Shown here piece after piece: positions 54,553 through 62,200 of a stretch of 64,000 bases of DNA. The DNA is from Arenibacter catalasegens (GTDB taxonomy: Bacteria; Bacteroidota; Bacteroidia; Flavobacteriales; Flavobacteriaceae): the NCBI RefSeq assembly GCF_002909235.1, contig NZ_PHQQ01000030.1:1-64000 (forward strand), read 5' to 3'. Each line of letters begins with the position of its first letter. The first letter of the stretch is position 1. Position numbers and translations under genes: made by a program. The notes under the pieces are model-generated. The model saw nothing but the letters and a program-made list of their open reading frames with translations. It had not been told where the DNA came from and searched no databases.

Positions 54553-54699
54553 AAATCATAAGGCCTAAAGCAGAAATCATAAATTTCCTTTTAACAATGA
54601 AACCAATTTAATCACTTAAAAGAATGCCAGTTTGTCACTTCTAATAACAATGGTATTTTTTTTGACAGTGCTAAGTAGTAAACTAAAAAAATTAGAAGT

Positions 54700-56586
54700 A
54701 TGGCCACAGGCAAGATTAATGTTTCAGTAGAAAACATATTTCCGCTCATAAAAAAATTCTTATACAGCGATCATGAAATATTTTTACGGGAGCTCATTTC
54801 GAATGCAACCGATGCAACTTTAAAGCTTAAGCACATTACCACAATTGGGGAAGCTAAAGTAGAATATGGAAATCCTTATATTGAGGTTAAGATCGACAAG
54901 GAAGGAAAGAAAATCCATGTTATTGATCAAGGTGTAGGTATGACCGAGGAGGAAGTACAAAAATACATCAACGAAATCGCGTTTTCAGGAGCTGAAGAAT
55001 TCTTGGATAAATACAAAGATTCTGCCAAAGACTCTGGGATAATTGGTCACTTTGGACTAGGATTCTATTCGGCATTCATGGTAGCTTCCAAAGTAGAGAT
55101 AATCACCAAGAGTTATAAAGACGAACCAGCAGCACACTGGACCTGTGATGGATCACCTAATTTTACTCTTAAAAAGGCTAAAAAAACAACTCGAGGTACG
55201 GAAATAATTCTCCACATCGCCGATGACTCTACAGAGTTTTTGGAAGAAGGAAAAATTGGCAGTTTACTTAGTAAATACAACAAGTTTATGCCTATTCCCA
55301 TTAAGTTTGGGACTAAGACCGAGACCCTCCCTAAACCAGAAGGTGCCAAAGAAGAAGATCCAGCCCCAACAAAGGAAGTAGACAATTTCATTAACAATCC
55401 TAATCCGGCTTGGACCAAACAGCCAACAGAATTAGCAGAGGAGGATTATAAAGGATTCTACAGGGAACTTTACCCTATGCAATTTGAGGAGCCTTTGTTT
55501 CACATACATTTAAACGTAGATTATCCCTTTAACCTAACCGGGATATTATATTTCCCAAAACTAAATAACGATCTAAATACTCAAAAAGATCGGATTCAAC
55601 TATACCAAAACCAGGTTTTTGTCACTGATAATGTAGAGGGAATTGTTCCCGAATTTTTGACAATGCTTAGAGGGGTTATCGATTCTCCGGATATTCCATT
55701 GAATGTTTCCCGTTCTTACTTGCAGGCAGATGGCGCCGTAAAGAAAATAGCAACCTACATTACTCGAAAGGTTGCCGATAAATTAAGCTCCTTATTTAAA
55801 AACAGTAGGGAAGATTTTGAAGCGAAATGGAACGACATTAAAATCGTTATTGAATACGGAATGCTTTCCGAGGACAAATTCTTTGAAAAAGCGGACAAAT
55901 TTGCACTATACCCTACAGTAGACGGAGCTTATTATACTTTTGAGGAACTACAGGAGAAATTTAAGGCTAATCACACAGACAAAGACGGTAAATTAGTATT
56001 GCTCTATGCCTCGAACAAGGAGGAGCAACACAGTTATATTGAGGCCGCCAAAGCAAAAGGTTTTGAGGTTTTATTGTTAGATTCCCCAATAGTACCGCAC
56101 TTAATACAAAAATTAGAAACTTCTAAGGAGAATGTCTCTTTTGCACGTGTAGATGCAGACCATTTGGACAATCTAATTAAAAAAGAGGACACTCAAATTT
56201 CCAAGTTGTCCGATGAAGAGAAAGAAACTTTAAAAACGGATATTGAGACTGCTATCAACAATAAAAGCTATACCATTCAATTGGAAGCCATGGACAGCAG
56301 CTCTTCGCCTTTTATTATTACAGAGCCCGAGTTTATGCGCCGCATGAAAGAAATGCAGCAATCTGGTGGCGGTGGAATGTTCGGTATGGGGAATATGCCG
56401 GAAATGTACAATTTGGTAGTGAATACCAATCACGAATTGGTTTCGGAGATCTTAAGCACCAAGACTGCCAAGAAGAAGGAGCGACTTATTAATCAATCCC
56501 TTGATTTGGCACGTTTGTCCAAAGGACTTTTGAAAGGTGAGGAACTAACCAAGTTCATTAAAAGAAGTTATGAAATGGTAAAATAA
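54700..56586 (+). CDS. htpG: Chaperone HtpG (Hsp90)
   Basis: Bacterial Hsp90, an ATP-dependent dimeric chaperone. A 628-residue protein. The GHKL ATP-binding domain shows ELISNATDATLKL, DQGVGMTEEE and GHFGLGFYSAFMV. A middle domain (FKNSREDFEAKWNDIK, RGVIDSPDIPLNVSRSYLQ) and C-terminal dimerisation domain follow. A Gly/Met-rich stretch (QQSGGGGMFGMGNMPEM, about residues 553-569) precedes the C-terminal part. No Bacteroidota heat-shock promoter element is identified. A terminator follows. Confidence 0.97.
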   Translation: MATGKINVSVENIFPLIKKFLYSDHEIFLRELISNATDATLKLKHITTIGEAKVEYGNPYIEVKIDKEGKKIHVIDQGVGMTEEEVQKYINEIAFSGAEEFLDKYKDSAKDSGIIGHFGLGFYSAFMVASKVEIITKSYKDEPAAHWTCDGSPNFTLKKAKKTTRGTEIILHIADDSTEFLEEGKIGSLLSKYNKFMPIPIKFGTKTETLPKPEGAKEEDPAPTKEVDNFINNPNPAWTKQPTELAEEDYKGFYRELYPMQFEEPLFHIHLNVDYPFNLTGILYFPKLNNDLNTQKDRIQLYQNQVFVTDNVEGIVPEFLTMLRGVIDSPDIPLNVSRSYLQADGAVKKIATYITRKVADKLSSLFKNSREDFEAKWNDIKIVIEYGMLSEDKFFEKADKFALYPTVDGAYYTFEELQEKFKANHTDKDGKLVLLYASNKEEQHSYIEAAKAKGFEVLLLDSPIVPHLIQKLETSKENVSFARVDADHLDNLIKKEDTQISKLSDEEKETLKTDIETAINNKSYTIQLEAMDSSSSPFIITEPEFMRRMKEMQQSGGGGMFGMGNMPEMYNLVVNTNHELVSEILSTKTAKKKERLINQSLDLARLSKGLLKGEELTKFIKRSYEMVK

Positions 56587-56604
56587 TCGTTTTTAACAGA
56601 GAAT

Positions 56605-56640
56605 AAAGAAGCTGAATTACTTAGGTAATTCAGCTTCTTT
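56605..56640 (+). terminator. Terminator after htpG
   Basis: AAAGAAGCTGAATTAC 56605-56620 and GTAATTCAGCTTCTTT 56625-56640, a perfect 16-bp stem with a TTAG loop. Confidence 0.93.
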
Positions 56641-56658
56641 TATTTATATATTTACCGA

Positions 56659-57018
56659 ATGGACTACCCTTGGCACCTTTATCTTTTGGGATTAATATAC
56701 ATATTTGCCGGTATTATGCATTTTATGGTCCCAAAAGTATATCTACGAATAATGCCTAGGTATTTGCCCAATCATAAACTCTTGGTATCCCTTAGTGGCT
56801 TGACCGAAATTATTTTGGGGATAGGCCTTTGCCTACCAGCAACCAAAAACATTTCCATTATCGGTATAATTTTAATGTTAGCGGTATTTCTATTGGTGCA
56901 CTTTTATATGTTAACGGGCAAAAAAGAAGCTGCAGGAATACCAAAATATATCCTACTCCTTAGAATTCCCCTTCAATTTGTACTAATGTACTGGGCATAT
57001 TCCTATTTTGGGACATAA
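56659..57018 (+). CDS. DoxX-like membrane protein
   Basis: A 119-residue inner-membrane protein with four predicted helices. The opening HLYLLGLIYIFAGIMHFMVPKVYLRIMP matches the DoxX-like/membrane MauE-type family. Role unknown; DoxX proteins are linked to quinone or thiol redox in membranes. The ATG is directly after the htpG terminator. Confidence 0.82.
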   Translation: MDYPWHLYLLGLIYIFAGIMHFMVPKVYLRIMPRYLPNHKLLVSLSGLTEIILGIGLCLPATKNISIIGIILMLAVFLLVHFYMLTGKKEAAGIPKYILLLRIPLQFVLMYWAYSYFGT

Positions 57019-57153
57019 TGTGCCCAGCGCTAAATACGGATCAAGACCAATTGTTGTGTTTATGCAAAAATTGTAGTTAATCTGTAATGGAAGAATTCTT
57101 GGAGTACTTTGGAAAAAAAATTGAACCAACTCAAGTACAATATAACTGGCAAA

Positions 57154-57284
57154 GGAGATTCATGAATGCCCTATTCTTTCATTTTACTCAAGTGATTTTT
57201 ATTGTTTTTTATCGGTTTTCGTGAATCTTCGATTTCTTTGCTGTCCAATGAAACCGACGCAGGAGGTTCATGAATACCTTATTC
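57154..57284 (+). repeat. Two copies of a 23-nt direct repeat
   Basis: GGAGATTCATGAATGCCCTA at 57154 and GGAGGTTCATGAATACCTTA at 57262, each continuing TTC, differ at three positions, all transitions. Start-to-start distance is 108 nt. Each includes the palindrome TTCATGAA. Confidence 0.65.
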
Positions 57285-57342
57285 CAAAATAAACAGGCAA
57301 TGAATAAAACGAAACAAAAGAAAAGACCCTTCTTCACTAGGT

Positions 57343-57372
57343 GGCCCTTAAAATCTTGGGATTTTAAGGGCC
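57343..57372. repeat. Perfect 13-bp inverted repeat
   Basis: GGCCCTTAAAATC 57343-57355, loop TTGG, GATTTTAAGGGCC 57360-57372. No T tract follows, and the nearest upstream gene ends 325 nt away, so it does not act as an ordinary terminator. Confidence 0.8.
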
Positions 57373-57691
57373 GATACCATGGCCTAAATTATCTCCAAGG
57401 CTTCAATAATTCTTAACGGCCATGCCATCTCCACCACGGAAGAAGCTAGGCCTAACAACAAATTTAGGAGACAATGTATAAGGGTATTCAAAAATGGTCA
57501 ATGATATATCTGAATTAAGTAGGTTGAAGGAACAAAGGAACGGCCTATTTTCAATTTCGTATTAAATCAAGTGGTTTCCACATTGGGAGATGGAAGCCGT
57601 CCATTAGCCCATATTCACCCAAGTGAAAGCGGCCTGGACGGTGCGGCCGTGGAAAGTACGTGGATTTAAAGAAATTTAAAATCAGCCTACT

Positions 57692-57707
57692 CCCGATAGT
57701 TATCGGG
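57692..57707. repeat. Palindrome CCCGATAGTTATCGGG
   Basis: CCCGATA and TATCGGG flank a GT centre, followed by ATTTTGG. I have a general memory of similar sequences in flavobacterial intergenic DNA but cannot confirm it here. Confidence 0.6.
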
Positions 57708-57933
57708 ATTTTGGTTCGTTTTTTGGGCGATGCAAAAAATGAACAGAACACGAACTCTAGGAAAGTTCATTCTATCTTTTCTAATTTACACACAACTTTT
57801 GATAATGACCACTAAATACGTCCTTCAAAAATCATTTTTAAACAAAAATTTGAACATACAGAAAAAGGGTAAATACCAAAATAAAATATACTCATCTTAA
57901 TATTAATTTACAGTGGTTTTCTATCTTTATATT

Positions 57934-58566
57934 ATGAAAGTCATCTCCACCAATATAGGAACAGCCACTACCTTTCTTTGGAATGGCAAGGAAGAACAAA
58001 CGGGCATATTCAAATACCCAACCGACGAAGCTTTATTTCTAAGCAAAGTAGATGTCCTGAAGGATATCGTTATAGACCGGGTGCACCATGCAGGCATCAA
58101 TAAAGCCTGTTACCTTTTTGCATCAGACCACTATCCCCATTGGAGAAATTTATATCCGGAATTGGAATGGGATTGGGGTATGTTTGGTGAAAATATTACA
58201 GTGGAAGGCTTAGATGAATCCAAAATGAGAATAGGTGACATTTATAGTATTGGTAGCGCCTTGGTACAGGTTTCACAGCCGAGGGAACCTTGCTATAAAT
58301 TGGGTGTGCGCTTTAGCAACGCCAAAATTTTAAAGCAATTTGTAGATTACGGATATTCCGGAACTTACGTTCGTATTTTGGAAGAAGGCTTTGTAGAAAA
58401 AGAGGACCAACTAATGTTGGTTGAAAAATCCGCCAATTCCCTGACAGTTAGGGAATGTTTTCAAATTATTCTTGCAAAAGAAAAAGACCCTATAATATTG
58501 CAAAAGGCGATAAATAACCTTTCGTTGCCTGAATACAAAAGGGAGCGACTTAGAAAATATGTTTAG
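57934..58566 (+). CDS. MOSC-domain protein
   Basis: From ATG 57934 (MKVISTNIGT) 210 residues; the GTG at 57913 is a weaker start. It resembles YiiM-like MOSC proteins, which bind a molybdenum cofactor through a conserved Cys. Here the Cys is in SQPREPCYKLGVRF (about residue 117), and the C-terminal 3-alpha region is LTVRECFQIILAKEKDP. Role: molybdenum-dependent detoxification of N-hydroxylated compounds is known for relatives. A terminator follows. Confidence 0.87.
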   Translation: MKVISTNIGTATTFLWNGKEEQTGIFKYPTDEALFLSKVDVLKDIVIDRVHHAGINKACYLFASDHYPHWRNLYPELEWDWGMFGENITVEGLDESKMRIGDIYSIGSALVQVSQPREPCYKLGVRFSNAKILKQFVDYGYSGTYVRILEEGFVEKEDQLMLVEKSANSLTVRECFQIILAKEKDPIILQKAINNLSLPEYKRERLRKYV

Positions 58567-58576
58567 TCGGAAATTA

Positions 58577-58608
58577 AAATAGGGGCCACATGGCCCCTAT
58601 TTGTTTTT
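58577..58608. terminator. Terminator between MOSC and the secreted protein
   Basis: AAATAGGGGCCA 58577-58588 and TGGCCCCTATTT 58591-58602 then GTTTTT. It lies between convergent genes. Confidence 0.82.
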
Positions 58609-58629
58609 AGTATATCGATTTTAGATTTA

Positions 58630-59217
58630 CTATTTCACTGAAACTGTTTCAAAATACGTATTAGTACCCTCACTAACAGATACGGTATAGTCATCTTTTT
58701 CGGCTTTTGTAAAATTGATCATTTTACCTATTACCAAATCCGTGCCCATTTTTTGAGTATAAACTACCCTGTTGTCACTATCAACAACATTAATCACAAC
58801 TTCATTTAGTTTTTGGTTGAAGTAATTCACATACAGAATATCACCGCTTTTTCTGAAAAATGGTTTTGCAACTTCATCCCGTGCAATAACATTTACCACT
58901 GAATCCTCCACACTAATAGTGAACTCTACAGTCTTGCTAATACTTTCCATCTTTAAATAATAAAGACCTTCTTCCAATTTCGATAAGTTGAACTTTTTAG
59001 AGTAATCTTCATCACCCTTAATATTCTCTACGAACATTTGGTGCTTATCGGTATCTGTCAAAGTCAATACAGAAGATTCGGTTTGCTTATTTAATTTAAG
59101 AACCAAACTTTTGGCATCTTTAACTGTTGTCAAGTTCATTCCTGGATCGTTGGCCATTGCTATAGTACTACTTAGTAATAAGCCTGCCATTGCTGTTAAT
59201 TTTAAAACTGTCTTCAT
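58630..59217 (-). CDS. Secreted protein of unknown function, beta-rich
   Basis: A 195-residue protein with a signal peptide ending TIAMAND (about residue 22). The mature part has two beta-rich segments with a repeated layout (NLTTVKDAKSLVLKLNKQT..., and KPFFRKSGDILYVNYFN..., ending FETVSVK). The C-terminus resembles the beta-sandwich of a T9SS-type sorting domain (SVSEGTNTYFETVSVK), but I cannot confirm the family. No enzyme motif. Monocistronic. Confidence 0.68.
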   Translation of the reverse strand: MKTVLKLTAMAGLLLSSTIAMANDPGMNLTTVKDAKSLVLKLNKQTESSVLTLTDTDKHQMFVENIKGDEDYSKKFNLSKLEEGLYYLKMESISKTVEFTISVEDSVVNVIARDEVAKPFFRKSGDILYVNYFNQKLNEVVINVVDSDNRVVYTQKMGTDLVIGKMINFTKAEKDDYTVSVSEGTNTYFETVSVK

Positions 59218-59372
59218 AACATTTTGGATTTAATATTAATAAATCATTTATAAGGCAAATGTAGACCAGCAATTCCCCTCCCACTACTCCATTATTCTCC
59301 AGTTTATATTCTATTTTACCATAGCGCTATATTAATTAATTGTTAAGAAGTTAATTTAGAACATATTTAAGT

Positions 59373-59380
59373 TAAATTTG
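59373..59380 (+). promoter_or_regulatory. -7 element of the AraC-AlkB operon
   Basis: TAAATTTG matches TAnnTTTG exactly, 43 nt before the ATG. The -33 site would be TTA at 59351-59353, one base off the consensus, at a spacing of 19 nt. Confidence 0.5.
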
Positions 59381-59423
59381 CACAGAATAGTGCTAAAAGG
59401 CTGTAATACCTTTACACTAACAA

Positions 59424-60311
59424 ATGAAATTAAAGGATATGATACCTAAACCTACATTTGAGGTAATAGAACCTGATTTCGGTCATTCTTATACCTATCA
59501 ACAGTTTGATGAACATCACCCCAATAAAGTAGGGGTTTGGCATTATCATCCTGAAATTGAACTAGTATATGTGAACGGTGGTTCTGGAAAGAGACAAATT
59601 GGAAGCCACGTTTCCTATTATACTGATGGGGATTTAATTTTAATTGGATCCAACCTGCCCCATTGTGGTTTTACAGATGTACTTACCGGCAATAAAAACG
59701 AAAGTGTAGTGCAAATGAAGCAGGACTTTTTAGGGAACGATTTTTTCAACATCCCCGAAATGAAAAAAATTCAAAGCCTTTTTCAAATTGCTAAAGGAGG
59801 GGTAGCCTTTACAGGTAGAACCAAGAAAAAAATTGGTGAAAAAATTGAAATCATGGAATATCAGAGTGATTTCCAACGTCTACTATCCATTCTGAATATT
59901 TTAAATGAATTGGGGAATTCCAAAGAGTACCAAGTTTTGAACGCCCAAGGTTTTTCATTACAAACTGAAGTAAAAGACAATGACAGGATTAATATTGTCT
60001 TTAATTATGTAAAAACAAACTTTAAGGAAGAAATTACCTTGGAGGAGATTGCAAATCTCGTAAGCATGACGGTTCCTTCGTTCTGCCGATATTTCAAAAA
60101 AATAACCAACAAGACCTTCATACAGTTCGTTAATGAATGTAGATTGGTACATGCTTCCAAATTATTGGCAGAAAAGCCAATCAGTATAACAGAGGTCTGT
60201 TTTGAAAGTGGATTCAACAATTTCTCCCATTTCAACAAATCTTTTAAAGCATTTACAGGGCAAAATCCATCTGAATATAGAAATGAATTGAAAAGTGTGC
60301 TGCAATCGTGA
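59424..60311 (+). CDS. AraC-family regulator with N-terminal cupin
   Basis: A 295-residue regulator. Residues about 20-110 form a cupin-like sensor (VWHYHPEIELVYVNGGSGKRQIG, with a His pair), and residues about 195-292 form the AraC domain with helices ITLEEIANLVSMTVPSFCRYF and ISITEVCFESGFNNFSHFNKSF. Its stop overlaps the GTG start of the AlkB-like gene (GTGA). There is no Ada-type cysteine domain, so methylated DNA is not sensed in the E. coli way. Cupin sensors usually bind sugars or other small molecules. Confidence 0.88.
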   Translation: MKLKDMIPKPTFEVIEPDFGHSYTYQQFDEHHPNKVGVWHYHPEIELVYVNGGSGKRQIGSHVSYYTDGDLILIGSNLPHCGFTDVLTGNKNESVVQMKQDFLGNDFFNIPEMKKIQSLFQIAKGGVAFTGRTKKKIGEKIEIMEYQSDFQRLLSILNILNELGNSKEYQVLNAQGFSLQTEVKDNDRINIVFNYVKTNFKEEITLEEIANLVSMTVPSFCRYFKKITNKTFIQFVNECRLVHASKLLAEKPISITEVCFESGFNNFSHFNKSFKAFTGQNPSEYRNELKSVLQS

Positions 60312-60907
60312 ACAGATTATTTGCCAATAGCATAGACCTTCAACTCCCCGATAGTGATATTAATTATTATCCCAATTTTTTAAATACGACTAAGGCGGAC
60401 CATTTATTCAAGGTACTTAGGGATAATACTCCTTGGAAACAGGATGATATTACTGTTTTTGGAAAATCATATCCCCAGCCTAGGTTAACTGCCTTATTTG
60501 GGGACAACAACAAACCCTATTCCTACTCCAACATTAACATGAATCCCCATATGTTTTCGCCAGAATTGTTGGCGTTAAGGAATAAACTTCAATTGGAAAT
60601 AGGCATACACTTCACAAGTTGCTTGTTAAACCAATATAGAGATGGCAAGGATAGTAACGGTTGGCACGCTGATGATGAGAAAGCATTGGGAGAAAATCCT
60701 GTAATTGCATCTATAACCCTTGGGCAGGAACGCTACTTTCACCTAAAACACAAATTGAACAAGGAATTGAAGCACAAGTTAATATTGGAGCACGGCAGCT
60801 TGCTTTTAATGAAGGGAGTAACCCAACATTGTTGGTATCACCAAATTCCCAAAACTACCAAAGCGATCAATGAACGGATCAACATTACATTTAGAATTAT
60901 TAAATAA
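60308..60907 (+). CDS. AlkB-like 2-oxoglutarate/Fe(II) dioxygenase
   Basis: A 199-residue dioxygenase of the ALKBH2/3 type, which removes methyl groups from 1-methyladenine and 3-methylcytosine in DNA. Fe ligands His120 and Asp122 (GWHADDE) and His178 (WYHQIPK). 2-oxoglutarate contacts: Asn-x-Tyr (LLNQY, about 106-110), Arg190 and Arg196 (NERINITFR). The start is GTG inside the stop of the AraC gene, so translation is coupled. An intrinsic terminator follows directly. Confidence 0.9.
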   Translation: MNRLFANSIDLQLPDSDINYYPNFLNTTKADHLFKVLRDNTPWKQDDITVFGKSYPQPRLTALFGDNNKPYSYSNINMNPHMFSPELLALRNKLQLEIGIHFTSCLLNQYRDGKDSNGWHADDEKALGENPVIASITLGQERYFHLKHKLNKELKHKLILEHGSLLLMKGVTQHCWYHQIPKTTKAINERINITFRIIK

Positions 60908-60936
60908 AAAAATCGGTTGCGAAAACCGATTTTTTT
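60906..60936 (+). terminator. Terminator after the AraC-AlkB pair
   Basis: AAAAAAATCGGTT 60906-60918 and AACCGATTTTTTT 60924-60936. It overlaps the stop of the AlkB-like gene by two bases. Confidence 0.88.
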
Positions 60937-61205
60937 ATGCCTTTATTATTTCCGTTGGACACTGCCCCTAACCTACCAGGCCTTTACGTTAGTCTCCTCA
61001 CACCCAACTTCAATAATACTAACTCAATTTCTTTGCCAAATAATATAAAAATTGGTCAAAAGCCATGTTTTTTTCGATTATAAGTACCAGTTACACAACA
61101 AATAGCATAGCTTAATAAAAAGCTTACTCCTCCATTGGAACCTTGGTCAACGGCGCCCTTTACAGTATTGCAATTTCAGTATAAATGAGTTTTGGAAAAA
61201 TCGGC

Positions 61206-61979
61206 TTAGGAAAAAAGTTCGTTCAACACCTTGGCCAAGCGCAATCCTCCTTTTTGTAGTTGTTGTTCCAGCGTTGCCCAATATTTATAACTATAGGCAT
61301 ACCCCAATTTTTCACCTTCCTCTACTGAAAGGTATAGTTCATTGGCCACATCCTGGGACTCTTCCACCCAATCATACACGTTGCCATTCTGGATATATTT
61401 AATTTCATTCTTGGTAAGCTTAGGCAAATTATTTGCCAATTCCGAGTAGCTCATTCCATAATCATCTATCATGTTGGAGTCCCACAATCTATGTAAATTG
61501 GTACCTCTTCCAAACCATTGCAATTGAATATCGTTCCCTCCTTTATCCTCCAATCGGCCTATATGCATAGGTTGGTGCAAATCGCCCATCAAATGAATCA
61601 ACATTTTCAAATAAAACACTTTATCGGCAGCACTGCTATTTTCATCCTTAACAATTGCCAAACACTTTCCAATTCCCTGTACTATATCTCCCTCTACACT
61701 TGGTGTAACCTCTGTATACTTTTTGTCCCCCGGATAATTAACATAATGCCAAGGTCCAAATTTAGAAAAGCTTCTATCAGACTTTATTTCATCTGAAAAA
61801 TTTGAGACCAAAGCCAAACTTTGACCATCCAACAGCTTCTTAATAGCTCTATTGGCCTTGCCTGACAAATGTTTCTGTGCCACTTCCCCTACAGTCCTGT
61901 GCCCTGTCTTAGACCATTCCATATCGTTGCTATAGCCAAGTTGTAGCATAAGAAAAAAAAGTGCAATTATTTTATTCAT
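61206..61979 (-). CDS. S1/P1-family nuclease
   Basis: A 257-residue exported zinc nuclease that cuts single-stranded DNA and RNA. Signal peptide to about residue 19; Trp22 and His27 (EWSKTGHR) would lead the trinuclear zinc site. Further ligands: LIHLMGDLHQPMH, GGND and NLHRLWDSNMID. Helix-rich S1/P1 fold. It probably scavenges nucleic acids in the periplasm or outside. Divergent from the PBP gene, 221 nt away. Confidence 0.93.
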   Translation of the reverse strand: MNKIIALFFLMLQLGYSNDMEWSKTGHRTVGEVAQKHLSGKANRAIKKLLDGQSLALVSNFSDEIKSDRSFSKFGPWHYVNYPGDKKYTEVTPSVEGDIVQGIGKCLAIVKDENSSAADKVFYLKMLIHLMGDLHQPMHIGRLEDKGGNDIQLQWFGRGTNLHRLWDSNMIDDYGMSYSELANNLPKLTKNEIKYIQNGNVYDWVEESQDVANELYLSVEEGEKLGYAYSYKYWATLEQQLQKGGLRLAKVLNELFS

Positions 61980-62200
61980 TTTTAAATTTAATGGTTTTTA
62001 ATATTGGTTCCCTTAGGTCCTATGGCCGTTTATTGAGTCAAAATATTAATTGATGGAACGCCTTGTTTTTACAGCTAAATATTACATTGAGCCGTTGAAA
62101 TTGGTTTCCAAAAATAACACATTGTAATTTAAGTAATTGTTAAGATGAGTTCTTATTTAATTTATTAATTTGATATTGCAGCTCTAAATTTTTAAGATTG

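Larger units (their letters stand above)
57019..57933. other. About 900 bp without a credible gene, relic-like
   Basis: No ORF resembles a known protein, and short frames here are interrupted. Present are two near-identical 23-nt repeats (57154-57176 and 57262-57284), a perfect 13-bp hairpin without T tract (57343-57372) and a palindromic CCCGATA-GT-TATCGGG (57692-57707). The composition of 57380-57700 is richer in GC than its surroundings. This looks like the remains of a mobile or coding element. Confidence 0.5.

Noticed and set aside
57154-57284. CRISPR array
   Set aside because: Only two imperfect copies with a long spacer, no cas genes in the window, and the repeat contains a simple palindrome.
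57551-57751. Minus-strand frame of 66 codons in the gene-free stretch
   Set aside because: No recognised family, biased by the palindrome at 57692 and located in a relic-like region. Not called as a gene.
59424-60311. Ada-type methylation sensor
   Set aside because: No N-terminal Cys4 zinc domain or methyltransferase domain; the N-terminus is a cupin.
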